Below, piece after piece: positions 45,780 to 55,302 of a DNA stretch of 64,000 nucleotides. The notes beneath the pieces are model-generated. The model did not search any database, was not told where the DNA came from, and saw nothing but the letters and a program-made list of their open reading frames with translations. Numbering within the stretch: position 1 is the first letter of the stretch; every line of letters starts with the position of its first letter. Made by a program: the position numbers and the translations under genes. The stretch is from Scalesia atractyloides. Lineage: Eukaryota > Streptophyta > Magnoliopsida > Asterales > Asteraceae. The DNA lies in assembly GCA_947069175.1 (NCBI GenBank), contig CAMTDV010000023.1, positions 91,634,240 to 91,698,239 on the forward strand, in the 5' to 3' direction.

Positions 45780-46560
45780 CGTATTTTATTAACATATTAT
45801 ATATTGGTAACTTCAGTTAATACTTGTTAAAATACTCTCTTTATTATTAGTTTCCTTAACCTCATATGTTGCTTTAAAATGTATTTAATATCCAGATTTA
45901 TATTTTTTGAGTTCAGGGGTTCCCTTATGCTTATCGGGCCCTGCTCGGTAGTTCTGTAACAGGTTTTTTTGAACGTTTTCTAGAATAAGGAGGAACCGCT
46001 ATAATGATGACTACGTGCGTTTCATTCTCTTCGATCTTATCTTTGATTGCTTTTTATGAAGTCGCACCCTTACTTACAACCTTAGTGATTAAAGTTTACT
46101 AGTTAGACTTTTATCACCAAAAACTTGGTGTCAAGATCATCTCAGAAATTAACTTGAAACATCCATTATTAAAGAACAATTCTTTAGTTGAAACTAACAA
46201 GTCTAAATTATTATTTATACACTTTTTCATATTGTATCGTATATTAATAGATTCGAGATTTATTATGGATAAACACTTGTGACATCTGCTTTGAGTAATC
46301 TTGTAAGTGTCATTTAATACGTAAATATATTTTACAATTAATATAATACATGCCTTAAGTATTTCAATTCTTCCAAAGTTTATTTTTTAGTCACCTAAAC
46401 TAACCTTTATTTACAGTCATTTATAAATTATAATTACTTTTAATAATGGCCTATAACTTTCTTCATATTATCTTAATTTTGATATTATTTTTTGTGAAGT
46501 TTAACAACTTAAAAAAACACCTTTGTTGTTGATATTTAAAGTCTGTAGCCTTTTTTTCAA
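45780..46560 (+). repeat. Local repeat family, copy R7 with upstream module M
   Basis: Module M (45780-45925) is followed by a 150 bp insert and module R with its downstream extension (46080-46510). This is the rightmost copy I can see. Confidence 0.7.
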
Positions 46561-46572
46561 ACTTAAATAAAA

Positions 46573-47492
46573 GAGTAAATTGCACAAAACATCCTTTATG
46601 TTTCCTCAAACTTGCAGGTTTCAGCCTTAATTTTTAAAAGTTGCTAAAAACAGCCTTTAAGTTTATTTTTGTTGCGGGTTCAATCCTTTACAGCTAACCA
46701 CGTTATTTTCTTCAGTTAAGTTCCCTCACATGCATAACATGTGAGGGTATATTCGTCATTTTGGTTGATCTTCCACCCACGTCAATTATAAGAAAAAAGA
46801 ATATTTAAGGTTTAACCTATTTTAAAAAAATTCTAACCGCAAAGACTAATATGCAATAAAACCAAACTTTTAAAAACCAAACACCCTCTTTTCCGGTCTT
46901 CTTCTCCGGCGAACCCGAATTAAGATAGGAATCTTGTTAAGCTAGCCCACTAAGCTGTAAAGATTAACACAGATTTTGATCATGCCAATCAAACTCTTCA
47001 GGATTATCATCAGTTGGAAGAATCGGCGCCTTATTCGCATCAGACGGAAACGACAAACGACTCTTCAACCCTAGATACTTCTCACGGAACTGCGATGCCG
47101 TCAAATCAGAGAATTTCGTAACACCGTGTTCAGTAGTCGGATCCAGCAACTGGTGACGCTTAGGACGCCGCAAGTTAGACTTAAACACTATCAAACGGTA
47201 ATCGTGCTCCTCTGTAGTCGCGTACGTTTTACCAAACTTTGTTTAAACTAGGTTAAAACTTAAATATTTTTTTTTATAATTGAAGTGGGTGGAAGATCAA
47301 CCAAAATGACGAATATACCCTCACATGTTATGCATGTGAGGGAACTTAACTGGAGAAAATAACGTGGTTAGCTGTAAAGGATTGAACCCGCAACAAAAAT
47401 AAACTTAAAGGATGTTTTTAGCAACTTTTAAACATTAAGGCTGGAACCTGCAAGTTTGAGAAAACATAAAGGATGTTTTGTGCAATTTACTC
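46573..47492. mobile_element. Pack-MULE with cysteine-protease fragment, copy 1
   Basis: Starts GAGTAAATTGCACAAAAC and ends GTTTTGTGCAATTTACTC, with inverted repeats of about 230 bp. Perfect 9 bp target duplications TAAATAAAA are present on both sides (46564-46572 and 47493-47501). The interior carries a captured RD19-type protease fragment on the minus strand. It is about 920 bp and nearly identical to 59323-60255. Confidence 0.9.
46964..47245 (-). pseudogene. Captured papain-type (RD19-like) cysteine protease, propeptide part
   Basis: The minus-strand frame encodes KFGKTYATTEEHDYR, then RRPKRHQLLDPTTEHGVTKFSDLT, typical of the I29 inhibitor propeptide of plant RD19/cathepsin-F-like proteases. 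DDNPEEFDWHD, the start of the mature enzyme, follows. It stops there, after NLC, so the catalytic Cys, His and Asn regions are absent. The first ATG in frame is at 47194. The signal peptide is also missing. It cannot be a protease; any product would be only an inhibitor-like propeptide. Confidence 0.8.
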
Positions 47493-47501
47493 TAAATAAA
47501 A

Positions 47502-48298
47502 TTATATATCTTGATGTAATAATTAAATTTTAAACATGATACACATGTAGATTTGGGTTGAATCGCTCATTCATGAGAGGAAGTGGGCCAAGATCCAAAT
47601 TAAACACAAAGCCCAAAGGAGTTTTCCAATATTTTGCCTCTAAATTGATGCCCAAATTAAAACCCAATTACCCAGGATTCATATATTTTTTTAATAGGTG
47701 TCAACAACGGCTATACATATAAAAAAGGCTTATAATTGTTACTAAGGTGGTCTTTGTTTTTTTTTTAAATATTTGCACAGTCTCTTTTATCTGTGAGACA
47801 TGCGCAAACATCTTCAGACTGTTTGTTTTTCAGAAAACGTTTCAATAAAAAAACATATGTGCGAGCTCTTCTTAGTGCAGACTTGGCCCAATCACTTTTA
47901 AGATATTCTAAAGTCTGAACAGGGTTAAACACCACCACCGTCCACCATCACCATCACTACTCACTGTCCACGTCCACCATCCACGTCCACCACCCACCAT
48001 CACCGTCAAGGCCCCTAAAATGCGTTGGTGGTTTGAGGGTGAGTGTTCCTTATGCTCTCATGTTAAAAAAATGTTAGATTTTCCCAAAGTTGTCATGTGG
48101 CCGTTTACATATACATACAACTGTTACAAACGAGATACTTCTTAAGATATAACCCTAAATACAAATACAATTGTTATAACCAATTATTTCATGTGATGCG
48201 TTTTAAGCATCCAAGTGGGAATATTTTAATTCTAAAACCATCAATTTCAACCAAATATAACTAAATCCAACCACCTTTGCAAGCATTTAGGTATAAAT
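47502..48298. other. Noncoding stretch with CCACCATCACC repeats
   Basis: A CACCATC/CCACGTC simple repeat lies at 47930-48010. No gene is seen. Confidence 0.5.
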
Positions 48299-48480
48299 TA
48301 GGGGTGTGAAATTCGGATACGACCCGAAAACACGACACGAACCGAACACGAAGTTTGCGGGTTTAGGTTTAGTCTAGATGGGTTCGGGTCAGTTTAGGTT
48401 GAACCCGCGAACCCGTTTAGATTAACGGGTCAAGTTCAGGTCAACCCGATCAGGTTGATGGGTTAACCCGTTTAACACAT
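48299..48480. repeat. Truncated MITE-like end with CCCGAA / GGGTTCGGG repeats
   Basis: TAGGGGTGTGAAATTCGGATA is a frequent plant TIR-element start. The interior alternates ACCCG and CGGGT. The expected inverse end is not present, so it is truncated or degraded. Confidence 0.45.
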
Positions 48481-48901
48481 TTATATTATATTCTATTTTT
48501 TACAACTTATCTTTTTACAACATGTTAGAAGATTATACATGAGAAAATAATTTTTAATAAGAGTTTTCTTGTTCTCCCTTTTTATATACTATGAATGTCA
48601 AGAAGATTCCATTATCTTCCGGAATCTTGGTATAGCATATACACCAAAAGATCCGAATAGTCAATCCCAAATGGTCAAAAGATATATTCTTATTGTATAC
48701 AAAGTTTTTGTACGTCAAAAGAGATATTTTTATTATATTATTATTTTAATCTGTAAGTTATAAACAAACATGGTTCCTATTCAAGATTTAAAGCAATCAA
48801 CATGGTTCCTATTTTTGTCATTTTAATTTTAACTAGAGATCATAGTGTAAGCAAACATAACAAGATTTGTAAACATATATATGATTCAATACGCATGCAT
48901 C

Positions 48902-49047
48902 TAATGGAATATATCAAAACATATTCTCATGTATTTTAAAAAGTATATTTCTGTAATTACTTTCTCCCCAAGTCAAAGGATTATATGGTGTATATATAGT
49001 TAATGAATTAATGAGAAAGACAAGGGATTGAACCATACAATTCTACA
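48902..49047 (+). repeat. Copia 5' LTR, 146 bp
   Basis: Starts TAATGGAATATATC and ends CAATTCTACA. It differs from the 3' LTR at roughly 10 to 12 positions by eye, so the insertion is not recent. The LTR start lacks the usual TG. Confidence 0.85.
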
Positions 49048-49057
49048 TGGTATCAGG
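49048..49057 (+). promoter_or_regulatory. Primer-binding site
   Basis: TGGTATCAGG directly after the 5' LTR, complementary to the 3' end of initiator methionine tRNA as in most plant copia elements. Confidence 0.8.
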
Positions 49058-49113
49058 CCTTTCATAATCCCCTCCCTCCCTCTCATATTGTCGTCATCTT
49101 CCTCACCACCTCG

Positions 49114-49715
49114 TTGAATTTATTTTTTTCCCTCCCTAATTCGATATGTCCTCATCCTCGGCCCACACCCTGCTCAAAAGAACTCGGCTCAATCATACAC
49201 GACAGGATACTCACCCACAGACATTGCACAGGCTCTTTACAACTTGGCTCTCATCACAATGACCAGTCATGGACCATGGGCACGGGTGCTTCAGGTACAA
49301 TGTCTCCCCAATCTGATAAGTTCCTCTCTATTTTTAATTCTGGCATTATTCATAATATAATTGTTGGTGATGGCAAAACCATCCCGGTCTTAGGACAAGG
49401 TGACATCACCCTAACCCCACCCTTTAAACTTAAAAACGTCCTTTATGCACCAAACTTTGTCAAAAAACCTTATTTTCGTTCGTCGGTTTACTACTGACAA
49501 TCAATTAACTGTTAAATTTGACCCATATGGTTTTACAGTGAAAGATCTCAAGACCAAGATACATATTCTACGGTGCAATAGCTCGGGGGCCTTTACACTC
49601 TTAGCCCATCCAACATCACCAATCTCTCACCGGCTTCCACTTTTGCCGCCATCTCTCAAGACACTTGGCACCAACGACTCGGTCACCCTGGTCCAGTCAT
49701 TTTGCAATCTTTAAA
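49114..49715 (+). pseudogene. Copia Gag remnant and protease
   Basis: A short Gag tail (PTDIAQAL in an alternative frame near 49215) leads to WTMGTGASGTMS near 49270. There the expected DTGAS active-site triplet reads GTGAS, so the catalytic Asp is lost. ITLTPPFKLKNVLYAP, the usual post-protease block, follows. A frameshift near 49475 separates it from the rest. Gag's RNA-binding part is deleted. Confidence 0.75.
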
Positions 49716-50376
49716 AACTTTGAATAATAATAAATGTGGTAGATTACAAAATAAAGTTTGTTCTTCTTGTATTTTGGGAAACATTCACGTCTCCCATTTC
49801 CTACTTCTTATACCCGTACCTTAATACCATTTAATCTTGTTCATAGTGATTTTTGGACGTCTCCCATTATTAGTAATAGGGGTCATCGTTATTATGTGTT
49901 GTTTTTAGACGACCCACACCAATTTTTTATGGACCTACCCAATAACCCACAAATCTAATGTTTACTCCATGTTTACAAAATTTACAACATTCATTCAAAC
50001 CCAATTTGGTCGAAAAATCAAGCAATTACAATGTGACAATGGTCGTGAATATGCTAATAATCGATTTCACCAATTTTGTGACCAAAATGGTATGCACTTC
50101 CGTTTTTCATGTCCTTACACCTCATCCCAAAATGGTAAAGCGGAACGTAAAATCCGCACCATCAACAACCTTATGCGAACCCTACTTGCCCACTCATTCA
50201 TGCCAAACATTTATTGGCCTCATGAACTTATCTACTTAACATTATTCCCACTAAACTGCATAATTTTCAAACCCCCACTCAACGTCTCTACCACTGTCTT
50301 CCCTCATACGAGCACCTTCGGGTGTTCGGGTGCCTATGTTACCCCCTCATACCCAACACCACCATCCATAAACTAG
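49657..50376 (+). pseudogene. Copia integrase
   Basis: Zinc-binding WHQRLGHPG..CSSC near 49665-49775, then a frameshift near 49780 and HSDFW (first catalytic Asp, near 49840). QCDNGREY (second Asp, near 50035) and NGKAERK (catalytic Glu, near 50133) follow. The frame changes again near 50320, where FGCLCYPLIPN continues as the C-terminal region. Confidence 0.8.
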
Positions 50377-50738
50377 AGTTTCGCTCCACACCATGTGTGT
50401 TCCTCGGCTATCCACCAAACCATCGTGGGTACAAATGTCTTGACCTTCAAACAAATAAAATCATTATCAACGGACACGCCCTCTTTGACGAAACAATATT
50501 TCCATTCTCCGATAAACCTAAACCAAACCTTAACACCTACACCTTTTTAGATGACTCCTTAAGCCTATATTCTCACATCTCCAATCAACAGACCACCACA
50601 CCTACATCCCACGCTACACATCAACCGATCCATCCCAACCCCAACTCGAACTCTCCAACAGCCCATTTCGCGCCCAGTCCACACTCGCCTGATAACTCAA
50701 ACCCAAAGTCGCCCCTCTCTTCCCCTACCGCGGCCTAA
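50322..50738 (+). pseudogene. Integrase C-terminus and proline-rich linker
   Basis: FLGYPPNHRGYKCLD and HALFDETIFPF are copia integrase C-terminal signatures. A long Pro/Thr/Ser/His-rich linker follows and the frame ends with TAA near 50736-50738. Confidence 0.75.
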
Positions 50739-50879
50739 CAACCTCACTATTCTTCAGATCCCGGCCCAACCACACCCATGGTACCATCCCCACAACCGGC
50801 CCAACATCACACACCGCCTCCCCACAGCCCAATCCCATAGCCACCACCTCTACCTACCCGGACCATTCATACTCGAGCC

Positions 50880-51560
50880 ATGTCTGGCATCACCAAACCT
50901 AAACAGATTTTTAACCTTTCCGCCGAAACCATTTCTCTCATCCCTAAAAATCCCAAAATTGCCTTGTCTAACCCGGATTGGTGTAATGCTATGACTAATG
51001 AGTTTAATGCCTTAACTAAAAACAAGACTTGGGAACTTGTCCCGAGACAACCTCACATGCATGTTCTACATAGCATGTGGCTATTTCGTCATAAATACAG
51101 ATCTGATGGCACATTGGAAAGGTACAAGGCATAGTTGGTGTGCGATGGGCGCAATCAGGAAATTGGTGTGGACTGCGGGGAAACATTTAGTCCGGTGGTT
51201 AAACCGGCCACCATCCGGACCGTTTTATCTTTGGCATTATCACTATCATGGCCAGTTCATCAGTTGGATGTCACTAATGCCTTTCTACACGGGCACCTTA
51301 CTGAAATAGTCTATATGTACCAACCTACGGGGTTCCGTCACGGGGATTTTCCGGATCATGTTTGCTGCCTCAAAAAGTCACTTTATGGCCTCAAACATGC
51401 ACCACGGGCATGGTACCAGAGGTTCACAGACTTTGTTACTTCAATTGGTTTTATTTAAAGACGTTGCAACAACTCTCTCTTCACAGATCACCACGGGGGT
51501 GACATTGCTTACCTACTCATTTACGTGGATGATATAATTCTCACTACATCTTCTGACAGG
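50880..51560 (+). pseudogene. Copia reverse transcriptase
   Basis: NEFNALTKNKTWELV, then a TAG near 51132 inside the KARLV segment. TFSPVVKPATIRTVL, QLDVTNAFLHG, LKKSLYGLKHAPRAWY, then a TAA near 51456 and the catalytic LIYVDD near 51516-51533 follow. All motifs are in order; the two stops inactivate it. Confidence 0.85.
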
Positions 51561-52487
51561 CTTCGATTACAACTTATGTCCAGCCTTGCGGCTGAATTTG
51601 CTATGAAAGATCTTGGGCCTCTTAGCTACTTTCTAGGGATCACTGTATCCCGCACAGGTGACTCCATGTTTCTGTCACAACGTTCTTATGCACTGGACAT
51701 CGTTACTCGCGCTGGTATGAAATCTTGCAAACCAGTAGCTACACCAATTGACACCAAGCCCAAGCTCAGCACCACCTCTAGTGCTCCATTTGACAACCCC
51801 ACTCTTTATCGCAGTTTGGCAGGTGCACTTCAGTACCTTACGTTCACCCGACCCGACATTAGTTATGCCGTTCAACAGATCTATATTCATATGCATGACC
51901 CAAAGATAGATGACTAGAACGCATTGAAACGCATCATACGTTACATACAGGGCACATCAACATATGGTCTAACGTTATCCGCATGTCCCGATTATTCTCT
52001 TCGAGCCTATACTGATGCCGACTGGGTCGGATGTCCAGACACTCGTCGATCTACCTCTGGATATTGTGTGTACATGGGTTCGAATTTACTTTCTTGGTGT
52101 TCCAAACGTCAGTCCACTATATCACGGTCCAGTGCTGATGTCGAGTATCTAGCGGTCGCTAATGTTGTAGCAGAAATTTGCTGGATTCGAAACCTTCTTC
52201 TTGAACTACGCCACCCTCTGAAAATGGCCACCCTTGTTTACTGTGACAACATCAGCGCCATTTATCTCTCCGGGAATCCAGTTCAGCATCAACGCACCAA
52301 ATCCATCGAACTAGACATTCGTGTTGTGTGTGAGCACGTTCAGTGTGGTACTATCCGAATTATGCACACTCCAACTCGCTTCCAGGTGGCGGATATCTTC
52401 ACCAAAGGTTTACCACGGATTCTTTTCGAAAACTTCAGATCCAGTCTCAACATTCGGCCACCTCTTGCTTCGACTGCGGGGGTGTAA
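51525..52487 (+). pseudogene. Copia RT thumb and RNase H
   Basis: MKDLGPLSYFLGI, RPDISYAV, a TAG near 51917, then RNase H with YTDADWVGCPDTRRSTSGYC (Asp), SADVEYLAVA (Glu) and CDNISAI (Asp). It ends with ADIFTKGLP. It closes at 52487, overlapping the 3' LTR start by three bases. Confidence 0.85.
52471..52484 (+). promoter_or_regulatory. Copia polypurine tract
   Basis: CGACTGCGGGGGTG directly precedes the 3' LTR. It is G-rich and short, as in many copia elements. Confidence 0.6.
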
Positions 52488-52630
52488 TGGAATACACCAA
52501 AACATATTCCTATGTATTTTAGGAAGTATATTTCTGTAATTACTTTCTCCCCAAGTCAAGGGATTATATGATGTATATATAATTAATGAATTAATGAGAA
52601 AGGCAAGGGATTGATCCATACAATTCTCCA
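52485..52630 (+). repeat. Copia 3' LTR, 146 bp
   Basis: Starts TAATGGAATACACC and ends CAATTCTCCA, followed by target duplication GCATC. Confidence 0.85.
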
Positions 52631-52635
52631 GCATC

Positions 52636-54544
52636 ATCAAAACATTCCATTATATTATAATCTCTGAAAGATTGTAAGAGGGGATGAGAGAAGGAGATGA
52701 TGTACATGGACTGTTTTATAAGTCTGAAGTAGGATTTGCAAAAACACACACACACACACATCTGAAGCCTAAAATATTTGGAACGAGGTTCAGGTATTAT
52801 CTCTAGTTTGAAATATAAATTACGTTGAATACCCCCGATATACCCTATACGAGTATTTGTTTTATTATCCCTAGAGTAGAGACACCGGTGACCTTGGATC
52901 GGAGATGGTCATATATAGCATATCCATAGAAAGATACGAATTATATAGGCAAACTAAAACTGTCAAAAAGATATATTCTATGGTAGCCAAAAATTTCCTT
53001 TGTAAGTAGAAAAGAGAGATTCTTATTATCTCATTTTCCATTAATAAACATACATGTATCAATCATTGAATATATTTCACCTTTATCAGTTGAGAACAAA
53101 GGGTTTGTAACAAAAAGTGTTTCTCTATGAATGGATGTGGGTTTTAGTGTTATTCTATACATTAGTATACATTAGTGCAAGTTTAAAAGTAGATTTAAAG
53201 AAAGTGTGAGTTAGACCTTGTAAAAAGTATGTATTGATTATATTATGGCTTCAACAAAAACTTAACTTAAGTCAAGCTTATATTTACTTAAGTTGAGATC
53301 ATGTAAATAAAAAAACAAATAAATATATCTAATAAAATCTTACTCAGAGAAGATAATGGTAAAATGTAATGAATGCAAACCTTTACTCAATCTCAAATAA
53401 TATAGAGACTGTTTCTACTAAGATCTCCAGCTTTAAAAACTTTTATTTTATAATATAGTCAAGTTTCGCTAAAAAAAACTTTAGTGCCCTCTGTTGTATA
53501 AGTTGAGAAAGTTCCTATCATTTGAGAGAACACAAAGTATAAATGTATCTCTCTACAAGTAAGCATCGCACTTTCATGTGATAGTTTGAAAAGATAAAAA
53601 CAGTAAAATTAAATAGGACAAATACCATAAAAACCTAATATATTTTTACACCTACTTAATCAACATATTTTCTGTTTTGTCATATGAAAGTCTCTAAACA
53701 ATTTTTTTTAACATTAAAGTCCATTTAAATGTTAAATTTGAACAATTATGACAAAAACCTTTTCAAAACTTGGTACATGAAGTTATGTTTCAACCTAAGA
53801 TATGTTTGAAAATTCATAGGTCAATGCTACGGAACCGAAAACAGTTAAAAATGAGAATTGAACAAAAAACGATTAAACCCGAACCAAATAAAATGAGTTT
53901 AGTTTATATGTAACCCAATAAACTGAGTAACCAAAGTAAACCCTACTTTATATTTAATCGAATAAATCCAATTATCTGAATTCGTTGTATACGGTTGAAA
54001 CCCGAAAATCAAACAATGTTGTCTGTGATTCAGTTTCAAAGTACTTAAATTCCGTCTAGTTTGGTTCGATTTTTGTTTAACCCAAAAAATGTCAAACTGA
54101 ATAAAGGGAACCAAATAATCAAATAAACCAAAAGAACCGACGGACGCCTTTAACGGTTCCAAATTGTTTAAATTATTTTTGTCATAATTTTGTTCAAACA
54201 TGTGAACTGACTTTAATGTTCAAAAAGTTGTTAAGTGACTTTTGTGAAAAGAAAAAGAACAGATAATATGTTGATTTTTAATGATATTTCACCAATTAAA
54301 TATGTTGCATGCTTTTAATAACAACTTAATAGGTTAAAAATTTTAATTTTCTTAATTACTTATTACTCATGCAAGAGACTCCAGTTCTTACATTGCTCTT
54401 TCCTGTTGCTACTAAACCTGAAAATGGGCAATGAGGTTTTTTCAATGCTTGTAAATAGAGTTATCAATTCATGATGATAATCTTATTATTTTCTTTTGTA
54501 TTATTGTGTGTGTTTTTTAATCACAATATTATCTATCTTTAATT
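52636..54544. other. Noncoding interval upstream of the SPX gene
   Basis: AT-rich with a CA run at 52744-52759. The block at 52915-53050 resembles 48640-48780 on the other side of the copia element. An AACCGAA/AAACCCGAA-type repeat relic occupies 53820-54140. No gene is seen. Confidence 0.5.
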
Positions 54545-54590
54545 GTGATAATTGAAGGAATAAACCAAAGATATTCTCATACAACCAAAA

Positions 54591-54598
54591 GAATATCC
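54591..54598. promoter_or_regulatory. P1BS motif (PHR-binding site) 1
   Basis: GAATATCC matches the palindromic P1BS consensus GNATATNC bound by MYB-CC factors of the PHR family. It lies 705 bp before the SPX start codon. Confidence 0.7.
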
Positions 54599-54613
54599 CC
54601 CTTTCGTCCCTCC

Positions 54614-54621
54614 GCATATGC
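54614..54621. promoter_or_regulatory. P1BS motif (PHR-binding site) 2
   Basis: GCATATGC matches GNATATNC, 23 bp after the first site. Paired P1BS near the transcription start is characteristic of phosphate-starvation genes such as SPX1. Confidence 0.7.
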
Positions 54622-54719
54622 TTCCCCTCTTGATGATATCAATTACACCCACCACTTTCCCCTTCATAACCTCCAACTTCACTCACACACCATTTCATCA
54701 AACCCCAAATTATTCATAC

Positions 54720-55290
54720 CCATCTCATCAAATTCTCCAGAAAAAAAAAACCTTCAAGAAATTCAAGAAAAGATTCATACCCATTTCATCAAATCACCAA
54801 AAAACTTAAAGAAATCAGAAAAAGTTCCTACTTTCTTCAAGAAATCAAGAAAAGATTCATACCCATCTCATCAAATACCCAAAAAGTTCAAGAAATCAAG
54901 ACAAGATTCGTACTTTCGTTAAGAAAATCAAGAAAAGATTCATACCCATCTCTTCAAATCCTCAAAAAACTTCAAGAAATCAACAAAGTGTCATACTTTC
55001 TTCAAGAAATCAAGAAAATATTCATACCCACCTCATCAATTCCCCAAAAAACTTCAAGAAATTAAGAAAAGATTCATACCCATCTCTTCAAATCCTCAAA
55101 AAACTTCAAGAAATCAACAAAGTTTCATACTTTCTTCAAGAAATCAAGAAAAATTTCATACCCACCTCATCAATTCCCCAAAAAACTTCAAGAAATCAAG
55201 AAAAGATTCATACCCATCTCATCAAACCACCAAAAAGCTTCAAGAAATCAAGAAAGTTTCAAACTTTCTTCAAGAAAAGATTCATACCCA
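54720..55290 (+). repeat. Minisatellite in the SPX 5' leader
   Basis: TTCAAGAAATCAAGAAAAGA, TTCATACCCATCTCATCAAA and CCCCAAAAAACTTCAAGAA recur about seven times, with a higher-order pattern of about 90-100 bp alternating ACTTTC and CATACCCAT versions. No ATG occurs between about 54640 and the SPX start at 55303, so the array would not block ribosome scanning if transcribed. Confidence 0.85.
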
Positions 55291-55302
55291 GTTGAAAAAG
55301 GC

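Larger units (their letters stand above)
48902..52630 (+). mobile_element. Ty1/copia retrotransposon, complete ends, defective, 3.7 kb
   Basis: Two 146 bp LTRs (48902-49047 and 52485-52630) and perfect 5 bp target duplications GCATC (48897-48901 and 52631-52635) define the ends. The primer-binding site TGGTATCAGG matches initiator-Met tRNA. The gene order is protease, integrase, RT, RNase H, which is copia. Most of gag is missing and the pol frame has several stops and shifts. It is about 1 kb shorter than typical copia elements. Confidence 0.9.
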
